This document shows, piece after piece, positions 45,354-55,688 of a stretch of DNA of 64,000 bases. The notes under the pieces are model-generated. The model was given only the letters and a program-made list of their open reading frames with translations, was not told the origin of the DNA and ran no database searches. How positions within the stretch are numbered: the stretch's first letter is position 1; each line of letters starts with the position of its first letter. Location of the stretch: contig SUGL01000012.1 of assembly GCA_004963905.1 (NCBI GenBank), positions 96,607 to 160,606 of the forward strand. Direction: 5' to 3'. The stretch comes from Mesorhizobium sp. Lineage in GTDB: Bacteria; Pseudomonadota; Alphaproteobacteria; Rhizobiales; Rhizobiaceae. Made by a program: the position numbers and the translations under genes.

Positions 45354-46622
45354 CTACTTCACCGGCAGGCCTGTCGCCGAGGCGATCTGGCTGGCGGCGT
45401 CGTCGAGCGCGGCCTTGGCGTCCGGATAGCCGCCGGCCAGGTATTTGGTCTGCACGGCGCGGACGATGATCTCGGCGTCGCTCTGGAACTGGGTGCCGCG
45501 GCTCGGAACAACCTTCGGCAGCGTGGCGAGGATGTCCTTCCACACCGCCTGGTCGCCCCAATAGGGCTGGCCCTGCGCGACGTAAGGATCGTCGAGCGCC
45601 GAGATCAGCGAGGGCACCAGGCCGAAATCCTTCAGCATGGTGATCTGGCCTTCATTGGTTTCCAGCGTGTATTTCAGGTAGGCGTAGGCGGCTTCCTTGT
45701 TCTTCGAGGCCGAGGTGATGGCCAGCGAGGAGCCGCCGAGATTGGCGGCGCGCGGCCCGTCGGCGGTAAGGCTCGGCATCAGATAGACGCCCCATTTGCC
45801 GCTTTCCTTCGGCGATTCGGTCCGGATCGTGCCCTCATACCAGCCGCCATAGACTTGGGTGGCGACGGTGCCGGCCGTGTTGTTGGTGATCTTGGTCGAC
45901 CAGTCGGCCGAGGAGACGATGCCGGCGTCCTTCATCTCCTTGACCTTGGTCATGGCGTCGACGCATTTCGGCTGGTTGACCGTGATCGACTGGCCGTCCT
46001 CGGCGAAATAGGCGCAGCCCTGCTCGTTGGAGATCATGCGGAAGAATTCGGTGTCGCCGTTGAAGTCGGCATTGGTCATGGAGACGCCGGGATTGGCGGC
46101 CTGGATCTTCTTGCCGGCGGCGATGAAATCGTCCCAGGTCTTGATCGAGGCCGGGTCGACGCCGGCCTTCTCGTAGAAGTCGCGGCGGTAGAAGACGGCG
46201 ACCGGGCCGGAATCCCAGGGCATCGCATAGGCCTTGTCGCCGACTTCCAGCTCGGTGCGCTTGAAGTCGGGGAATTTCTTCTGATCCTCGGCGGTGTAGC
46301 CCAGCGTGTGCAGGTCGACGAAGCAGTCTGGGAACTGGCTCCAGTAGTTCTCGGCCTCGCCGTTCTCGATCGAGACGATGTCGGGCAGGCCGACGCCGCC
46401 GGCGGCGCAGCCGGCGATCGACTTGTCGTAGGTCGGCTGGTTGCCGAGGTCCTGAACCGTGACCTTCATGTCGGGGTATTTCTTGTTGAAGCCCTCGACG
46501 GTCGACTTCAGCGACGAAGCGGCGATGTTCCAGCTCCAGATCGTGAGTTCGCCGGATTGCGCGAGGGCCGGGCCGGAGCCCAGGGCAAGCAAAAGCGTGG
46601 CGCAGGTCAGTGTGGTGCGCAT
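45354..46622 (-). CDS. Sugar ABC transporter substrate-binding protein
   Basis: A 422-residue periplasmic binding protein of the CUT1 (cluster B) type. Residues 1-21 are a signal peptide (ATLLLALGSGPALAQ). The mature protein begins GELTIWSWNIAASSLKSTVEGFNKKYP, typical of oligosaccharide-binding proteins, and has PDIVSIENGEAENYW, WDSGPVAVFYRRDFYEKAGVDPASIKTWDDFIAAGKKI and GGSSLAITSASKNKEAAYAYLKY. The sugar is unknown. First gene of the transporter cluster, divergent from the AraC regulator 106 bp away. Confidence 0.95.
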   Translation of the reverse strand: MRTTLTCATLLLALGSGPALAQSGELTIWSWNIAASSLKSTVEGFNKKYPDMKVTVQDLGNQPTYDKSIAGCAAGGVGLPDIVSIENGEAENYWSQFPDCFVDLHTLGYTAEDQKKFPDFKRTELEVGDKAYAMPWDSGPVAVFYRRDFYEKAGVDPASIKTWDDFIAAGKKIQAANPGVSMTNADFNGDTEFFRMISNEQGCAYFAEDGQSITVNQPKCVDAMTKVKEMKDAGIVSSADWSTKITNNTAGTVATQVYGGWYEGTIRTESPKESGKWGVYLMPSLTADGPRAANLGGSSLAITSASKNKEAAYAYLKYTLETNEGQITMLKDFGLVPSLISALDDPYVAQGQPYWGDQAVWKDILATLPKVVPSRGTQFQSDAEIIVRAVQTKYLAGGYPDAKAALDDAASQIASATGLPVK

Positions 46623-46728
46623 TGAAATCCTCCCATTTCGTTTGCTCTCTCACCGTGAGCATGGGTAGATTATGCGGCGCGGAAGGCTTGTCCCCGACAA
46701 AGGGAATAAGAAGTTGGCGGAAAGTAAG

Positions 46729-47595
46729 ATGCCCGGGCGTCCGTTCTACCAGCCAGGCGCGAGCAGCGTCGAAGGCCTGCCGCTGGCTTTGCAGATGTTC
46801 CACAACCATCCGTTGGTGATGCTGAAGCCGCACTGGCACGCCCAGGTCGAGGTGAATTTCATCGTGCGCGGCAGCGTGCATTACCGCATGGCCGAGCACG
46901 AGATTTCGCTGTCGGCTGGCGAGATGTGCCTGTTCTGGGGCGGCCTGCCGCACCAGATGGACGATCTAACCGACGACGCCATCTATGCCGGCGCGCATCT
47001 GCCGCTGGTGCATTTCTTCCGGCTGCATCTGCCGGCCGATGTCCGGCACCGGCTGATGACCGGCGCGACACTGGTGACGAATGCCACCGACCAGTCCGAC
47101 AACGACAATTTCAAGCGCTGGAACGACTATGCGCGCTCGGGCGATGCGGCCAAGGCCGAACATGCCGTCAACGAGCTGCTGCTTCGGCTCGAGCGGGTGC
47201 GCTTCGAGCCCTACCGGCTGGTGCCGGAGACCGCGTCGGGGCATGGGGCGGGCAGCCCCTTCGACCAGCAATCCTCGCGCAATGTCGGGCGCATGTGCGA
47301 TTTCATCGCCGAGAATTTCCTCTACGACATCGACTGCGTGAACATTGCGGCGGCGGCCGACATTCATCCCAAATACGCCATGAGCCTGTTCAAGAAATCG
47401 ACGGGCATGACGCTCAACGAATATGTCAATCTCTTGCGGCTGAGCTATGCGCAGGCGCTTTTGATGCATGAGGGCGCCAACGTGCTGAAGGTCGCAATGG
47501 ACTCGGGCTTCGGATCGCTCAGCGCCTTCAACAAGTCGTTCCGCAAGCTTGCCGGCATGTCGCCCTCCGATTTCCGCAAGGCGGGCGTCAGGTAG
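46729..47595 (+). CDS. AraC-family transcriptional regulator (MelR-like)
   Basis: A 288-residue regulator: N-terminal cupin-like sensor (HPLVMLKPHWHAQVEVNFIVRGSVHYRMAEHEISLSAGEMCLFWGGLPHQM) and C-terminal double helix-turn-helix (MCDFIAENFLYDIDCVNIAAAADIHPKYAMSLFKKSTGMTLNEYV..., then VLKVAMDSGFGSLSAFNKSFRKLAGMSPSDFR). It resembles MelR-type activators of alpha-galactoside uptake. Divergent from the sugar-binding protein gene, so probably its activator. I start at 46729 (GGAAAGTAAG before ATG) rather than 46672, which lacks a ribosome site. Confidence 0.92.
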   Translation: MPGRPFYQPGASSVEGLPLALQMFHNHPLVMLKPHWHAQVEVNFIVRGSVHYRMAEHEISLSAGEMCLFWGGLPHQMDDLTDDAIYAGAHLPLVHFFRLHLPADVRHRLMTGATLVTNATDQSDNDNFKRWNDYARSGDAAKAEHAVNELLLRLERVRFEPYRLVPETASGHGAGSPFDQQSSRNVGRMCDFIAENFLYDIDCVNIAAAADIHPKYAMSLFKKSTGMTLNEYVNLLRLSYAQALLMHEGANVLKVAMDSGFGSLSAFNKSFRKLAGMSPSDFRKAGVR

Positions 47596-47613
47596 CTGCA
47601 GCAGGCTTGCCGG

Positions 47614-48993
47614 TCAGGTCGTGGGCGACTTCGCTGCCGGAAAGCTCACCGACACGCCAAGTCCGGGATTGTTGTCCTCCAGCGCGATGGTGGCGCCATG
47701 CAGGTCGGCGACAGCCTTGACGAGGCTGAGGCCAAGGCCGCTGCCCGGCGTCGTGCGGCTGGTGTCCAGCCGGTAGAGCCGCTGGAAGACCTTTTCGCGC
47801 TCCCCGGCCGGAATGCCGGGGCCGTTGTCGCTTACGTGGACGAGGATGCGGTCGTCCTGCCGCGTCACCGACAGCTCGATCGCCGTGCCCGGCGGGCAAT
47901 GCCTAAGCGCGTTCTCGACCAGATTGGCCAGCATCTGCATGAGCAGGTCGCGATCGCCCTGGATATACCATTTCGTATCCGGAACAATCTTCGTCGACAG
48001 CGACTTTCCGTCATCCTCGGCAACGTCGGCATAGACGTCGCCGATGGTGTCGACGACAGTGCCGACATCGAGATCGACGAAGCGCGCCTTGCGCGCGCCG
48101 GCCTCGATCTGGGCGATGCGCAGAAGCGCGTCGAAGGTCTCGTTGATCTGCGAGCTTTCGGCGCGCGCATCGGCGAGCTCGTCGGTGACGTCCTCGCCCG
48201 AAACGGTCTTGTCGGCGGCCTGCTCGAGGATCATTTGCAGGCGGTTGAGCGGCGTCTTCAGATCATGCGCGATGTTGGCGCTAACCTCCCGCATGCCGTC
48301 GACCAGCGCCGACAGGCGGTCGAGCGCGGCGTTCACCTGGGTGGATACGGCATCGATGTCGTCGCCGTTGCCGGTCAGCGGGATGCGCGTGTCGAGCCGT
48401 CCGTGCGAGACGTCGACCATGGTGGCGGCGATGCCGTCGAGCCGCCGCTGGACGCGCGAGGCAAGCAGGGCGCCGCCGGCGATCGCGAGGCCGGTGATGA
48501 ACAGCGTCCCCCAGCCGAAGCTCATCAGCACGATGGTCTCCAGCTCGTCGGTCTCGGCGAGCGAGGCGGCGACCGTCAGGCTGTTGCCGCCAACCTCGCC
48601 GGTATAGGCGCGATACATCGTGTCGGGCGGCACGCCCGGCAGTCTGGCGGCGAACATCGAGAAACCGTCGGGCAGGCCGGACGCGGTGAAGTTTCCCGCC
48701 AGATGGTTGCCGTCGGGATCGGTCAGCGAGAAAAGTTGATCCTTGTCGGGGCTGAGGTCGGCGTTGTTGTTGACCGAGGCGATGAGATCTTCCTTCTCGT
48801 TCCCCGCATAGGTCAGGGCCACGACCGTGTAGGTCTCCTTGATGGATTGATCGAGTCGTCTCGCCAGGTCGGCGCTCATCAGCTGGTAGACGACCGCGCC
48901 GGACAGGATGAAGGCAAGCACGAACAGGAAGGCAAAGGTCAGCGCCAGCCGGAACGGCGTGCTGCGCAGCAGGCTGACGCGTGTTTCCTTCAT
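47614..48993 (-). CDS. Two-component sensor histidine kinase
   Basis: A 459-residue membrane kinase. Two spans (about 13-35 and 155-177) flank a periplasmic sensor of about 120 residues; a HAMP linker (SRVQRRLDGIAATMVDVSHGRLDTRIPLTGNGDDI) follows. H-box VSANIAHDLKTPLNRL holds the phospho-His, then N-box LANLVENALRHCPPG, G1 DNGPGIPAGE, F-box and G2 GSGLGLSLVKAVADLHG. Its likely partner, the response regulator at 49596, is separated from it by a family F repeat and a DUF1232 gene on the same strand. Signal unknown. Confidence 0.93.
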   Translation of the reverse strand: MKETRVSLLRSTPFRLALTFAFLFVLAFILSGAVVYQLMSADLARRLDQSIKETYTVVALTYAGNEKEDLIASVNNNADLSPDKDQLFSLTDPDGNHLAGNFTASGLPDGFSMFAARLPGVPPDTMYRAYTGEVGGNSLTVAASLAETDELETIVLMSFGWGTLFITGLAIAGGALLASRVQRRLDGIAATMVDVSHGRLDTRIPLTGNGDDIDAVSTQVNAALDRLSALVDGMREVSANIAHDLKTPLNRLQMILEQAADKTVSGEDVTDELADARAESSQINETFDALLRIAQIEAGARKARFVDLDVGTVVDTIGDVYADVAEDDGKSLSTKIVPDTKWYIQGDRDLLMQMLANLVENALRHCPPGTAIELSVTRQDDRILVHVSDNGPGIPAGEREKVFQRLYRLDTSRTTPGSGLGLSLVKAVADLHGATIALEDNNPGLGVSVSFPAAKSPTT

Positions 48994-49010
48994 CGCTCAA
49001 CTATTTGTTC

Positions 49011-49146
49011 TTACGCAATTTCGAACGGAGGCTACGGCTAAGTCGCCGAGCCCAACCGTTACACACTTTCCTGGAATTGCTCTATCTCTTTGTTTTTACG
49101 CAATTCCGGCCGGAAAGCCGCTCACACCTTTCCTGGAATTGCTCTA
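49011..49146. repeat. Family F palindromic repeat, two tandem copies (minus orientation)
   Basis: Read on the minus strand it begins AGAGCAATTCCAGGAAA. The second copy has the GGGCTCGGCGAC insert also seen at 1620-1635. The first TAG belongs to the stop codon of the DUF1232 gene at 49144. Confidence 0.85.
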
Positions 49147-49524
49147 GACGGACTTCGGCCATAACAGCCACAGCAGCGCCAGCGCCGCCGCTATCCAGAC
49201 CGCGATCATGAAGATCAGGCCGGTCAGGCTGACCGGCTTGGTGCTGCGCGTGGCGGTGTCGCGGAATTCCCGCATGAGGCCGGGCGGAACCAGCTTGACC
49301 GCAAGCAGGATGCCGAGCGGAACGATAACAAGATCGTCCAGATAGCCGACGATCGGAATGAAATCCGGAATGAGGTCGACGGGGCTGAGCGCATAGGCCG
49401 CAACCGCGCCGGCCATGACCTTCGCGTACCAGGGAACGCGTGGATCGCGGGCAGCGAGCCACAGGGCCACGACGTCGCGCTTCATGCGAAGCGCCCATTG
49501 CCTTGCGGAGTCCAGCATCGACAT
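49144..49524 (-). CDS. DUF1232 (YkvA-type) membrane protein
   Basis: A 126-residue protein with the DUF1232 signature AKVMAGAVAAYALSPVDLIPDFIPIVGYLDDLVIVPLG (about 32-70) and a C-terminal hydrophobic span (LIFMIAVWIAAALALLWLLW). Start at 49524 (MSMLDSARQWA); the frame is open further upstream almost to the response-regulator stop. Its TAG stop is the first codon of a family F repeat. It sits between a response regulator and its probable kinase, which may make it part of that system's operon. Function unknown. Confidence 0.88.
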   Translation of the reverse strand: MSMLDSARQWALRMKRDVVALWLAARDPRVPWYAKVMAGAVAAYALSPVDLIPDFIPIVGYLDDLVIVPLGILLAVKLVPPGLMREFRDTATRSTKPVSLTGLIFMIAVWIAAALALLWLLWPKSV

Positions 49525-49595
49525 GTCGCTTATATACGGAAGGCCGGCCGGAGGCGCGAGATGCGATCGGGCATGGATCTCAACAACTCTTGGGG

Positions 49596-50273
49596 TCAAA
49601 CTTGGGCGTGCAGGCTGTAGCCGGTGTTGCGCACCGTGTGGATGAGCGCCACGTCGAACGGCCTGTCGACCTTGGCCCTGAGCCGGCTGATATGGGTCTC
49701 GACGACGCTGGTCTTGGGATCGAAATGGAAATCCCAGACGCGCTCCAGAAGCATGGTGCGGGTAATCACGCGGCCCTCGCCGCGCATCAGCACCTCGAGC
49801 AGGCTGAATTCCCGGGGCTGCAGGTCGATCGTCTGTCCCTGCCTGGTCACACGGCGCATGATCAGATCCATCTCGAGGTCGGCGACGCGCAGACAGGTTT
49901 TCTGTTCCTGCGCCGCCGGCCTGCGGCCGAGCGCATTGATGCGGGCCAGCAGTTCGGAAAAGGCGAAGGGCTTGACCAGATAATCGTCGCCGCCGGCCTC
50001 CAGTCCTTCGACCCGGTCGTCGACGCCGCCGATCGAGGTCAGGAATATGGCCGGCGTCTTGATGCCCGCGGCGCGCACCGCCTTGATCATCGACAGGCCG
50101 TCGAGACCCGGAACCATGCGGTCGGCAACGATGACGTCATAGGCATCGCGGGTCGCCGCGACGAGCGCGTCATGGCCGTTGCGCAGCAGGTCGCAGGCGT
50201 GCCCGGCCTCGCTCAGCCCCCTGACAATGTAGTCGGCGGTCCTTGGATCATCTTCAACGAGCAGAAGTCGCAT
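49596..50273 (-). CDS. OmpR-family response regulator
   Basis: A 225-residue regulator: receiver domain (MRLLLVEDDPRTADYIVRGL; phospho-acceptor Asp in DVIVADRMVPGLDG; switch residues LTSIGG and the Lys in YLVKPFAFSELLARI) and a C-terminal winged helix (ADLEMDLIMRRVTRQGQTIDLQPREFSLLEVLMR, then VETHISRLRAKVDRP and IHTVRNTGYSLH). It likely pairs with the kinase at 47614. A divergent 200-bp region separates it from the methyltransferase-like gene. Confidence 0.95.
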   Translation of the reverse strand: MRLLLVEDDPRTADYIVRGLSEAGHACDLLRNGHDALVAATRDAYDVIVADRMVPGLDGLSMIKAVRAAGIKTPAIFLTSIGGVDDRVEGLEAGGDDYLVKPFAFSELLARINALGRRPAAQEQKTCLRVADLEMDLIMRRVTRQGQTIDLQPREFSLLEVLMRGEGRVITRTMLLERVWDFHFDPKTSVVETHISRLRAKVDRPFDVALIHTVRNTGYSLHAQV

Positions 50274-50474
50274 CTCGCGTTTTGTCCGGGCTCCGTTGCG
50301 AACGCCATGCTAGCATCGGCGGTGCACCATTCCCACAAGTCGGGGCTTACCCAGGCCTGTCCCGGTCCTTACAAATTCGTAAGAATGACCGAAAATACTG
50401 ATCAGGCCTCGCAATCCCACAGGAGAGAGGCTAGAGCGTAGCGTCCCTGACTGGGCCGGAGTGGCTGAACCCGA

Positions 50475-51107
50475 ATGGCTTACACATCGCTCAAATCAGC
50501 GCCTAAAGCGTTCGACCAGCACAAGCGCCTGATCGTCGTCCAGGTCGCCGCGGTGGTGGCCATCGTCCTGCTGTTCTTTTCCAAGCCGTTTCTCAGCGAA
50601 GGCTCGAGCGGGCACGAGCTGGTGGAGACGGCCGGCTTCGGCTTCGTGCTCGTCTGCTTCCTTGGCCGACTGTGGAGCAGCCTCTATGTCGGCGGTAAGA
50701 AGAATGACGAGCTGATCGTTTCGGGTCCGTTCTCGATGACCCGCAACCCGCTCTATTTCTTCTCGACCATCGGCGCGGTCGGCATCGGGCTGATGTTCGG
50801 ATCGGCGCTGGCGGCCGCGATACTGGGTCTGGCAAGCTTCCTCGTCTTCCGGTTCACGGCCAATCGAGAGGCCGAGTTCCTGTTCGGCAAGTTCGGCGCC
50901 GTCTACACGGCCTATGCCGGGCGGACGCCGCGTTTCTGGCCGAACCCGATGCTCTACCGCGACCAGGACCAGCTGGTCTTTTCCACCAGCGCGCTGAAAA
51001 GCACGTTCCGGGACGGGCTCTATTTCCTGGCCCTGTTTCCGCTCATCGAGACGGTGGAGTATTTCCGCGCGGCCGGCGTGCTGCCGACGCTTTTCACGGT
51101 TTACTAA
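50475..51107 (+). CDS. Isoprenylcysteine carboxyl-methyltransferase family membrane protein
   Basis: A 210-residue, multi-span protein of the ICMT/PEMT-like group. The SAM-binding signature GPFSMTRNPLYFFSTIGAVGIGLMFGS and the following NREAEFLFGKFGAVYTAYAGRTPRFWP are conserved; such bacterial enzymes methylate lipids or small isoprenoids. Substrate unknown. It is monocistronic; a family A repeat follows. Confidence 0.87.
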   Translation: MAYTSLKSAPKAFDQHKRLIVVQVAAVVAIVLLFFSKPFLSEGSSGHELVETAGFGFVLVCFLGRLWSSLYVGGKKNDELIVSGPFSMTRNPLYFFSTIGAVGIGLMFGSALAAAILGLASFLVFRFTANREAEFLFGKFGAVYTAYAGRTPRFWPNPMLYRDQDQLVFSTSALKSTFRDGLYFLALFPLIETVEYFRAAGVLPTLFTVY

Positions 51108-51184
51108 TTGCCCGGCACAGAATGACCGACGGCTATGTGGCAGGCGGCATAGGTTGGAGATTGGCCGAAACGCCCATCATCACG

Positions 51185-51358
51185 TCGTCATTCTATGGCG
51201 GAGCGAAGCGACGCTGCGCAGACCATAGAATCCATTCCGTGACGTTGAGGCGTTGCTACGGTGCAGAATTCTGCTCCGCTGCGCTCTTCGGCGAAGGTCA
51301 CGGAATGGATCCTCGGGTCTGCGCTCCGCTTCGCGTCGCTCCGCCCGTGGATGACGAG
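51185..51358. repeat. Family A palindromic repeat
   Basis: CGTCATTCTATGGCGGAGC on the left, with GAATTCTGCTCCG inside and GATCCTCGGGTC to GGATGACG on the right. The remainder of the 539-bp gap (51359-51646) holds a degenerate family F-like segment (GCGCAATTCCGAAGCGGAA, near 51540) and no gene. Confidence 0.85.
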
Positions 51359-51646
51359 GTTGAGAGGCTTCCACCAGTCTCCAACGTTTTGCGCTGGTTT
51401 CCCAGAAGATGAACGCTGATCAGCGCGCCTTTCAGCGCGCGGTGCGGGGCGCCAGGCAGCCGTCGGGATCCGTATCGATTGACGGTCTGTATCCGATAGC
51501 GTTCCGTTGAATAGCCGCGCGGCTTTGACTATTTGCCTTGCGCAATTCCGAAGCGGAAAGCCGTCGTATGCTCTTCCCGGCATTGCGTCGGAGCAACACG
51601 AGAGTTCGAGTGGTTCAGCGGGCCGCTCCGAACCGGAACGGAGCAC

Positions 51647-52666
51647 ATGAAGAAGATCGGGTTTCTGTCGTTCGGGCATTGGTCGCCCTCGCCGCAATCG
51701 GGCACGCGCTCGGGCGCCGACGCGTTGCTGCAGTCGATCGACCTCGCGGTCGCGGCCGAGGAGCTTGGCGCCGACGGCGCCTATTTCCGCGTCCACCATT
51801 TCGCTCGCCAGCTCGGCTCGCCCTTCCCGCTGCTTGCGGCGGCCGGAGCCAAAACCAAGCGCATCGAGCTCGGCACCGCCGTCATCGACATGCGCTACGA
51901 GAACCCGCTCTACATGGCCGAGGATGCCGGCGCCGCCGACCTCATCGCCGGCGGGCGGCTGCAGCTCGGCATCAGCCGCGGCTCACCCGAACAGGTGATC
52001 GACGGTTGGCGCTATTTCGGCTACGTGCCGGAAGAGAGCAAGACCGATGCCGACATGGCGCGCCGCCACGCCGAGATCTTCCTCGATCTCTTGCGCGGCG
52101 AAGGTTTCGCCCAGCCCAATCCGCGGCCGATGTTTCCCAACCCGCCCGGCCTGCTCAGGCTGGAGCCCTTCTCGGCGGGCTTGCGTGAGCGGATCTGGTG
52201 GGGCGCGGCCACTGACGCCACCGCGGTGTGGGCGGCCAAGCTCGGCATGAACCTGCAGAGCTCGACGCTCAAATTCGACGAGAGCGGCGAGCCGCTCCAC
52301 ATCCAGCAGGCCAAGCAGATAAGAGCGTACCGCGCCGCCTGGAAGGAAGCCGGCCACGCCAGGGAGCCGCGCGTCTCGGTCAGCCGCAGCATCTTCGCCC
52401 TGGTCAACGACATGGACCGCGCCTATTTCGGCGGCAGCGAGGGCGAGGATCACTTCGGCTATATCGAGCCGGAAAAGCGCGCCGTGTTCGGCCGCACCTA
52501 TGCCGCCGAGCCGGACGTGCTCATCGAGCAGCTGAAGGAGGATCAGGCGATCGCCGAGGCCGACACGCTGCTGCTCACCGTGCCCAACCAGCTCGGCGTC
52601 GACTACAACGCCCATGTCATCGAGGCGATCCTGCAGCACGTCGCGCCGGCGCTGGGGTGGCGGTGA
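51647..52666 (+). CDS. LLM-class flavin-dependent oxidoreductase
   Basis: A 339-residue bacterial-luciferase-like monooxygenase. KKIGFLSFGHWSPSPQSGTRSGADALLQSIDLAVAAEELGADGAYFRVHHFARQLGSPFPLLAAAGAKTKRIELGTAVIDMRYENPLYMAEDAGAADLIAGGRLQLGISRG is the characteristic TIM-barrel FMN-dependent pattern in sequence order. The substrate is unknown. ATG 51647 follows GGAACGGAGCAC. It is monocistronic; a family C repeat follows. Confidence 0.9.
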   Translation: MKKIGFLSFGHWSPSPQSGTRSGADALLQSIDLAVAAEELGADGAYFRVHHFARQLGSPFPLLAAAGAKTKRIELGTAVIDMRYENPLYMAEDAGAADLIAGGRLQLGISRGSPEQVIDGWRYFGYVPEESKTDADMARRHAEIFLDLLRGEGFAQPNPRPMFPNPPGLLRLEPFSAGLRERIWWGAATDATAVWAAKLGMNLQSSTLKFDESGEPLHIQQAKQIRAYRAAWKEAGHAREPRVSVSRSIFALVNDMDRAYFGGSEGEDHFGYIEPEKRAVFGRTYAAEPDVLIEQLKEDQAIAEADTLLLTVPNQLGVDYNAHVIEAILQHVAPALGWR

Positions 52667-52751
52667 TGTCGCGGCGGGGAATCATGCCGGTATGATCCGC
52701 TCCGAGCAATTTTTTGTGGGCTGCCGTCGCCAATAGCCGAATGCTGGCGCC

Positions 52752-52926
52752 GCCCCTCATCCGCCTGCCGGCACCTTCTCCCCGTATAGTGACGGGGAGA
52801 AGGAGGCTGGCCGCAGCCCTGGCGCTCGTTCCCGCAACGCCGGCGATTGGCGAAATCGCCGATGACGGCGTTTTTCTCCCCGTCACTATACGGGGAGAAA
52901 TGCCCGGCAGGGCAATGAGGGGCGGC
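52752..52926. repeat. Family C palindromic repeat
   Basis: CCCCTCATCCGCCTGCCGG with CTTCTCCCCGTATAGTGACG on the left; TTCTCCCCGTCACTATACGG and GGCAGGGCAATGAGGGG on the right, about 175 bp, upstream of the sugar importer promoter region. Confidence 0.85.
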
Positions 52927-52996
52927 GCTGCCCTCTCAAGCAGGGAGCCGCAGGCAGCATCTCAAATGATGCACCCCCGGTAGCTCGCTTACGATA

Positions 52997-53026
52997 TTGA
53001 CAGCTGATAAAATGTCGCCCTACCTT
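52997..53026 (+). promoter_or_regulatory. Candidate promoter of the CUT2 sugar importer operon
   Basis: TTGACA (52997-53002), an 18-bp spacer, then TACCTT (53021-53026), directly followed by the 26-bp palindrome. Confidence 0.55.
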
Positions 53027-53027
53027 G

Positions 53028-53053
53028 CGTAATCGGTTACGTAACCGATTACG
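53028..53053. promoter_or_regulatory. Perfect 26-bp palindromic operator, likely LacI-type
   Basis: CGTAATCGGTTAC on the left and GTAACCGATTACG on the right are exact reverse complements with no gap. The core TCGGTTACGTAACCGA fits LacI-family sites, which are typically palindromes with a central CG or similar dyad. It overlaps the start of transcription of the importer operon and lies 23 bp before the binding-protein ATG. The LacI gene at 56782 is the natural candidate regulator (inference). Confidence 0.8.
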
Positions 53054-53075
53054 GCTCATTAAAGTGGAGGAAAAC

Positions 53076-54047
53076 ATGAGCAAGGTTTCAAATTACCCCG
53101 TGCTCGAGCTGGGCTCGTTCTCGCGCCGCCAGTTCCTGAAGACCAGCGCGTTGGCGGCCGGCGCGCTGGCTCTGCCGTTCGGTCCGGCCTTCGCCGCCGA
53201 CAAGCCGAAGGTCGGCCTGGTCATGAAGTCCCTGGCCAACGAGTTCTTCAAGCAGATGCAGGCCGGCGCCGAGGCGTATGCGGCCAAGAACAAGGACAAG
53301 TTCGATTTCGCCGCCGTCGGCATGAAGGACGAGCGCGACTTCGCCGCCCAGGTCGACGCCATCGAGAACTTCATCACCCAGAACTACAACATCATCGTCG
53401 TGGCGCCGGCCGATTCGAAGGCCATGGTGACGCCGATCGCCAAGGCGCTGAAGGCCGGCATCAAGGTCATCAACATCGACGTCGCGCTCGACGAGAAGGC
53501 CAAGAAGAAGGCCGGCATCGATCTCGCCTTCTTCGGGCCGGACAACCGGGCCGGCGCCAAGCTTGCCGGCGACGCGCTCGGCAAGGCGCTGGGCAAGGGC
53601 GGCAAGGTCGTCATCCTCGAGGGCAATCCGGAGGCCGACAACGCCAAGCAGCGCAAGCTCGGCTTTGATGACTCGGTGAAGGAATACAAGCTGAAGCTGC
53701 TCGACTCCAAGACGGCGCATTGGGAGACCGAGGAGGCCAACACGCTGATGACCAACTTCCTCACCCAGCACCCGGACATCCAGGGCGTGATGGCGGCCAA
53801 CGACTCGATGGCGCTCGGCGTCGTCAAGGCGATCGACGCGGCCGGCAAGTCCGGCCAGATCAAGGTGGTCGGCTTCGACAACATCCCGGCCGTCGGACCG
53901 CTGCTGAAAGAGGGCAAGATGCTCGCCACCGTCGAGCAGTATGGCGCCCAGATGGCGGCGATGGGCATCGACTACGGCCTGCGCGAGCTGGCCGGCGAGA
54001 AGTTCTCCGGCTGGGTCAAGACCGACGTCAAGCTGATCACGGCGTGA
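53076..54047 (+). CDS. Sugar ABC transporter substrate-binding protein (CUT2, Tat-type signal)
   Basis: A 323-residue periplasmic binding protein of the ribose/galactose type. The N-terminus has a twin-arginine motif (SRRQFLKTSALAAGALALPF), so export through Tat is likely. The mature part contains PKVGLVMKSLANEFFKQMQAGAEAYAAK, NFITQNYNIIVVAPADSKAM, INIDVALDE and MAANDSMALGVVKAIDAAGKSGQIKVVGFDNIPAVGP, the usual two-lobe sugar-binding sequence. ATG 53076 follows GTGGAGGAAAAC. First gene of binding protein-ATPase-permease-regulator. Confidence 0.93.
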   Translation: MSKVSNYPVLELGSFSRRQFLKTSALAAGALALPFGPAFAADKPKVGLVMKSLANEFFKQMQAGAEAYAAKNKDKFDFAAVGMKDERDFAAQVDAIENFITQNYNIIVVAPADSKAMVTPIAKALKAGIKVINIDVALDEKAKKKAGIDLAFFGPDNRAGAKLAGDALGKALGKGGKVVILEGNPEADNAKQRKLGFDDSVKEYKLKLLDSKTAHWETEEANTLMTNFLTQHPDIQGVMAANDSMALGVVKAIDAAGKSGQIKVVGFDNIPAVGPLLKEGKMLATVEQYGAQMAAMGIDYGLRELAGEKFSGWVKTDVKLITA

Positions 54048-54185
54048 GGCGAGCAAGGGCGCCGGCACTCCCTCTGGCGTCATCCTTTCGCTTGTCTCAT
54101 CATCGCCGCCGGCAAACTGTCGGCGGCGATGACCGCGCGCTCGTGCCGCCCAGGCGGCGGAGCGTAATTCAGGATTTTGCTGCCC

Positions 54186-55684
<1,499 letters not shown>

Positions 55685-55688
<4 letters not shown>

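Noticed and set aside
51530-51600. Fifth family F repeat
   Set aside because: Only a partial, degenerate match (GCGCAATTCCGAAGCGGAA) without the second arm.
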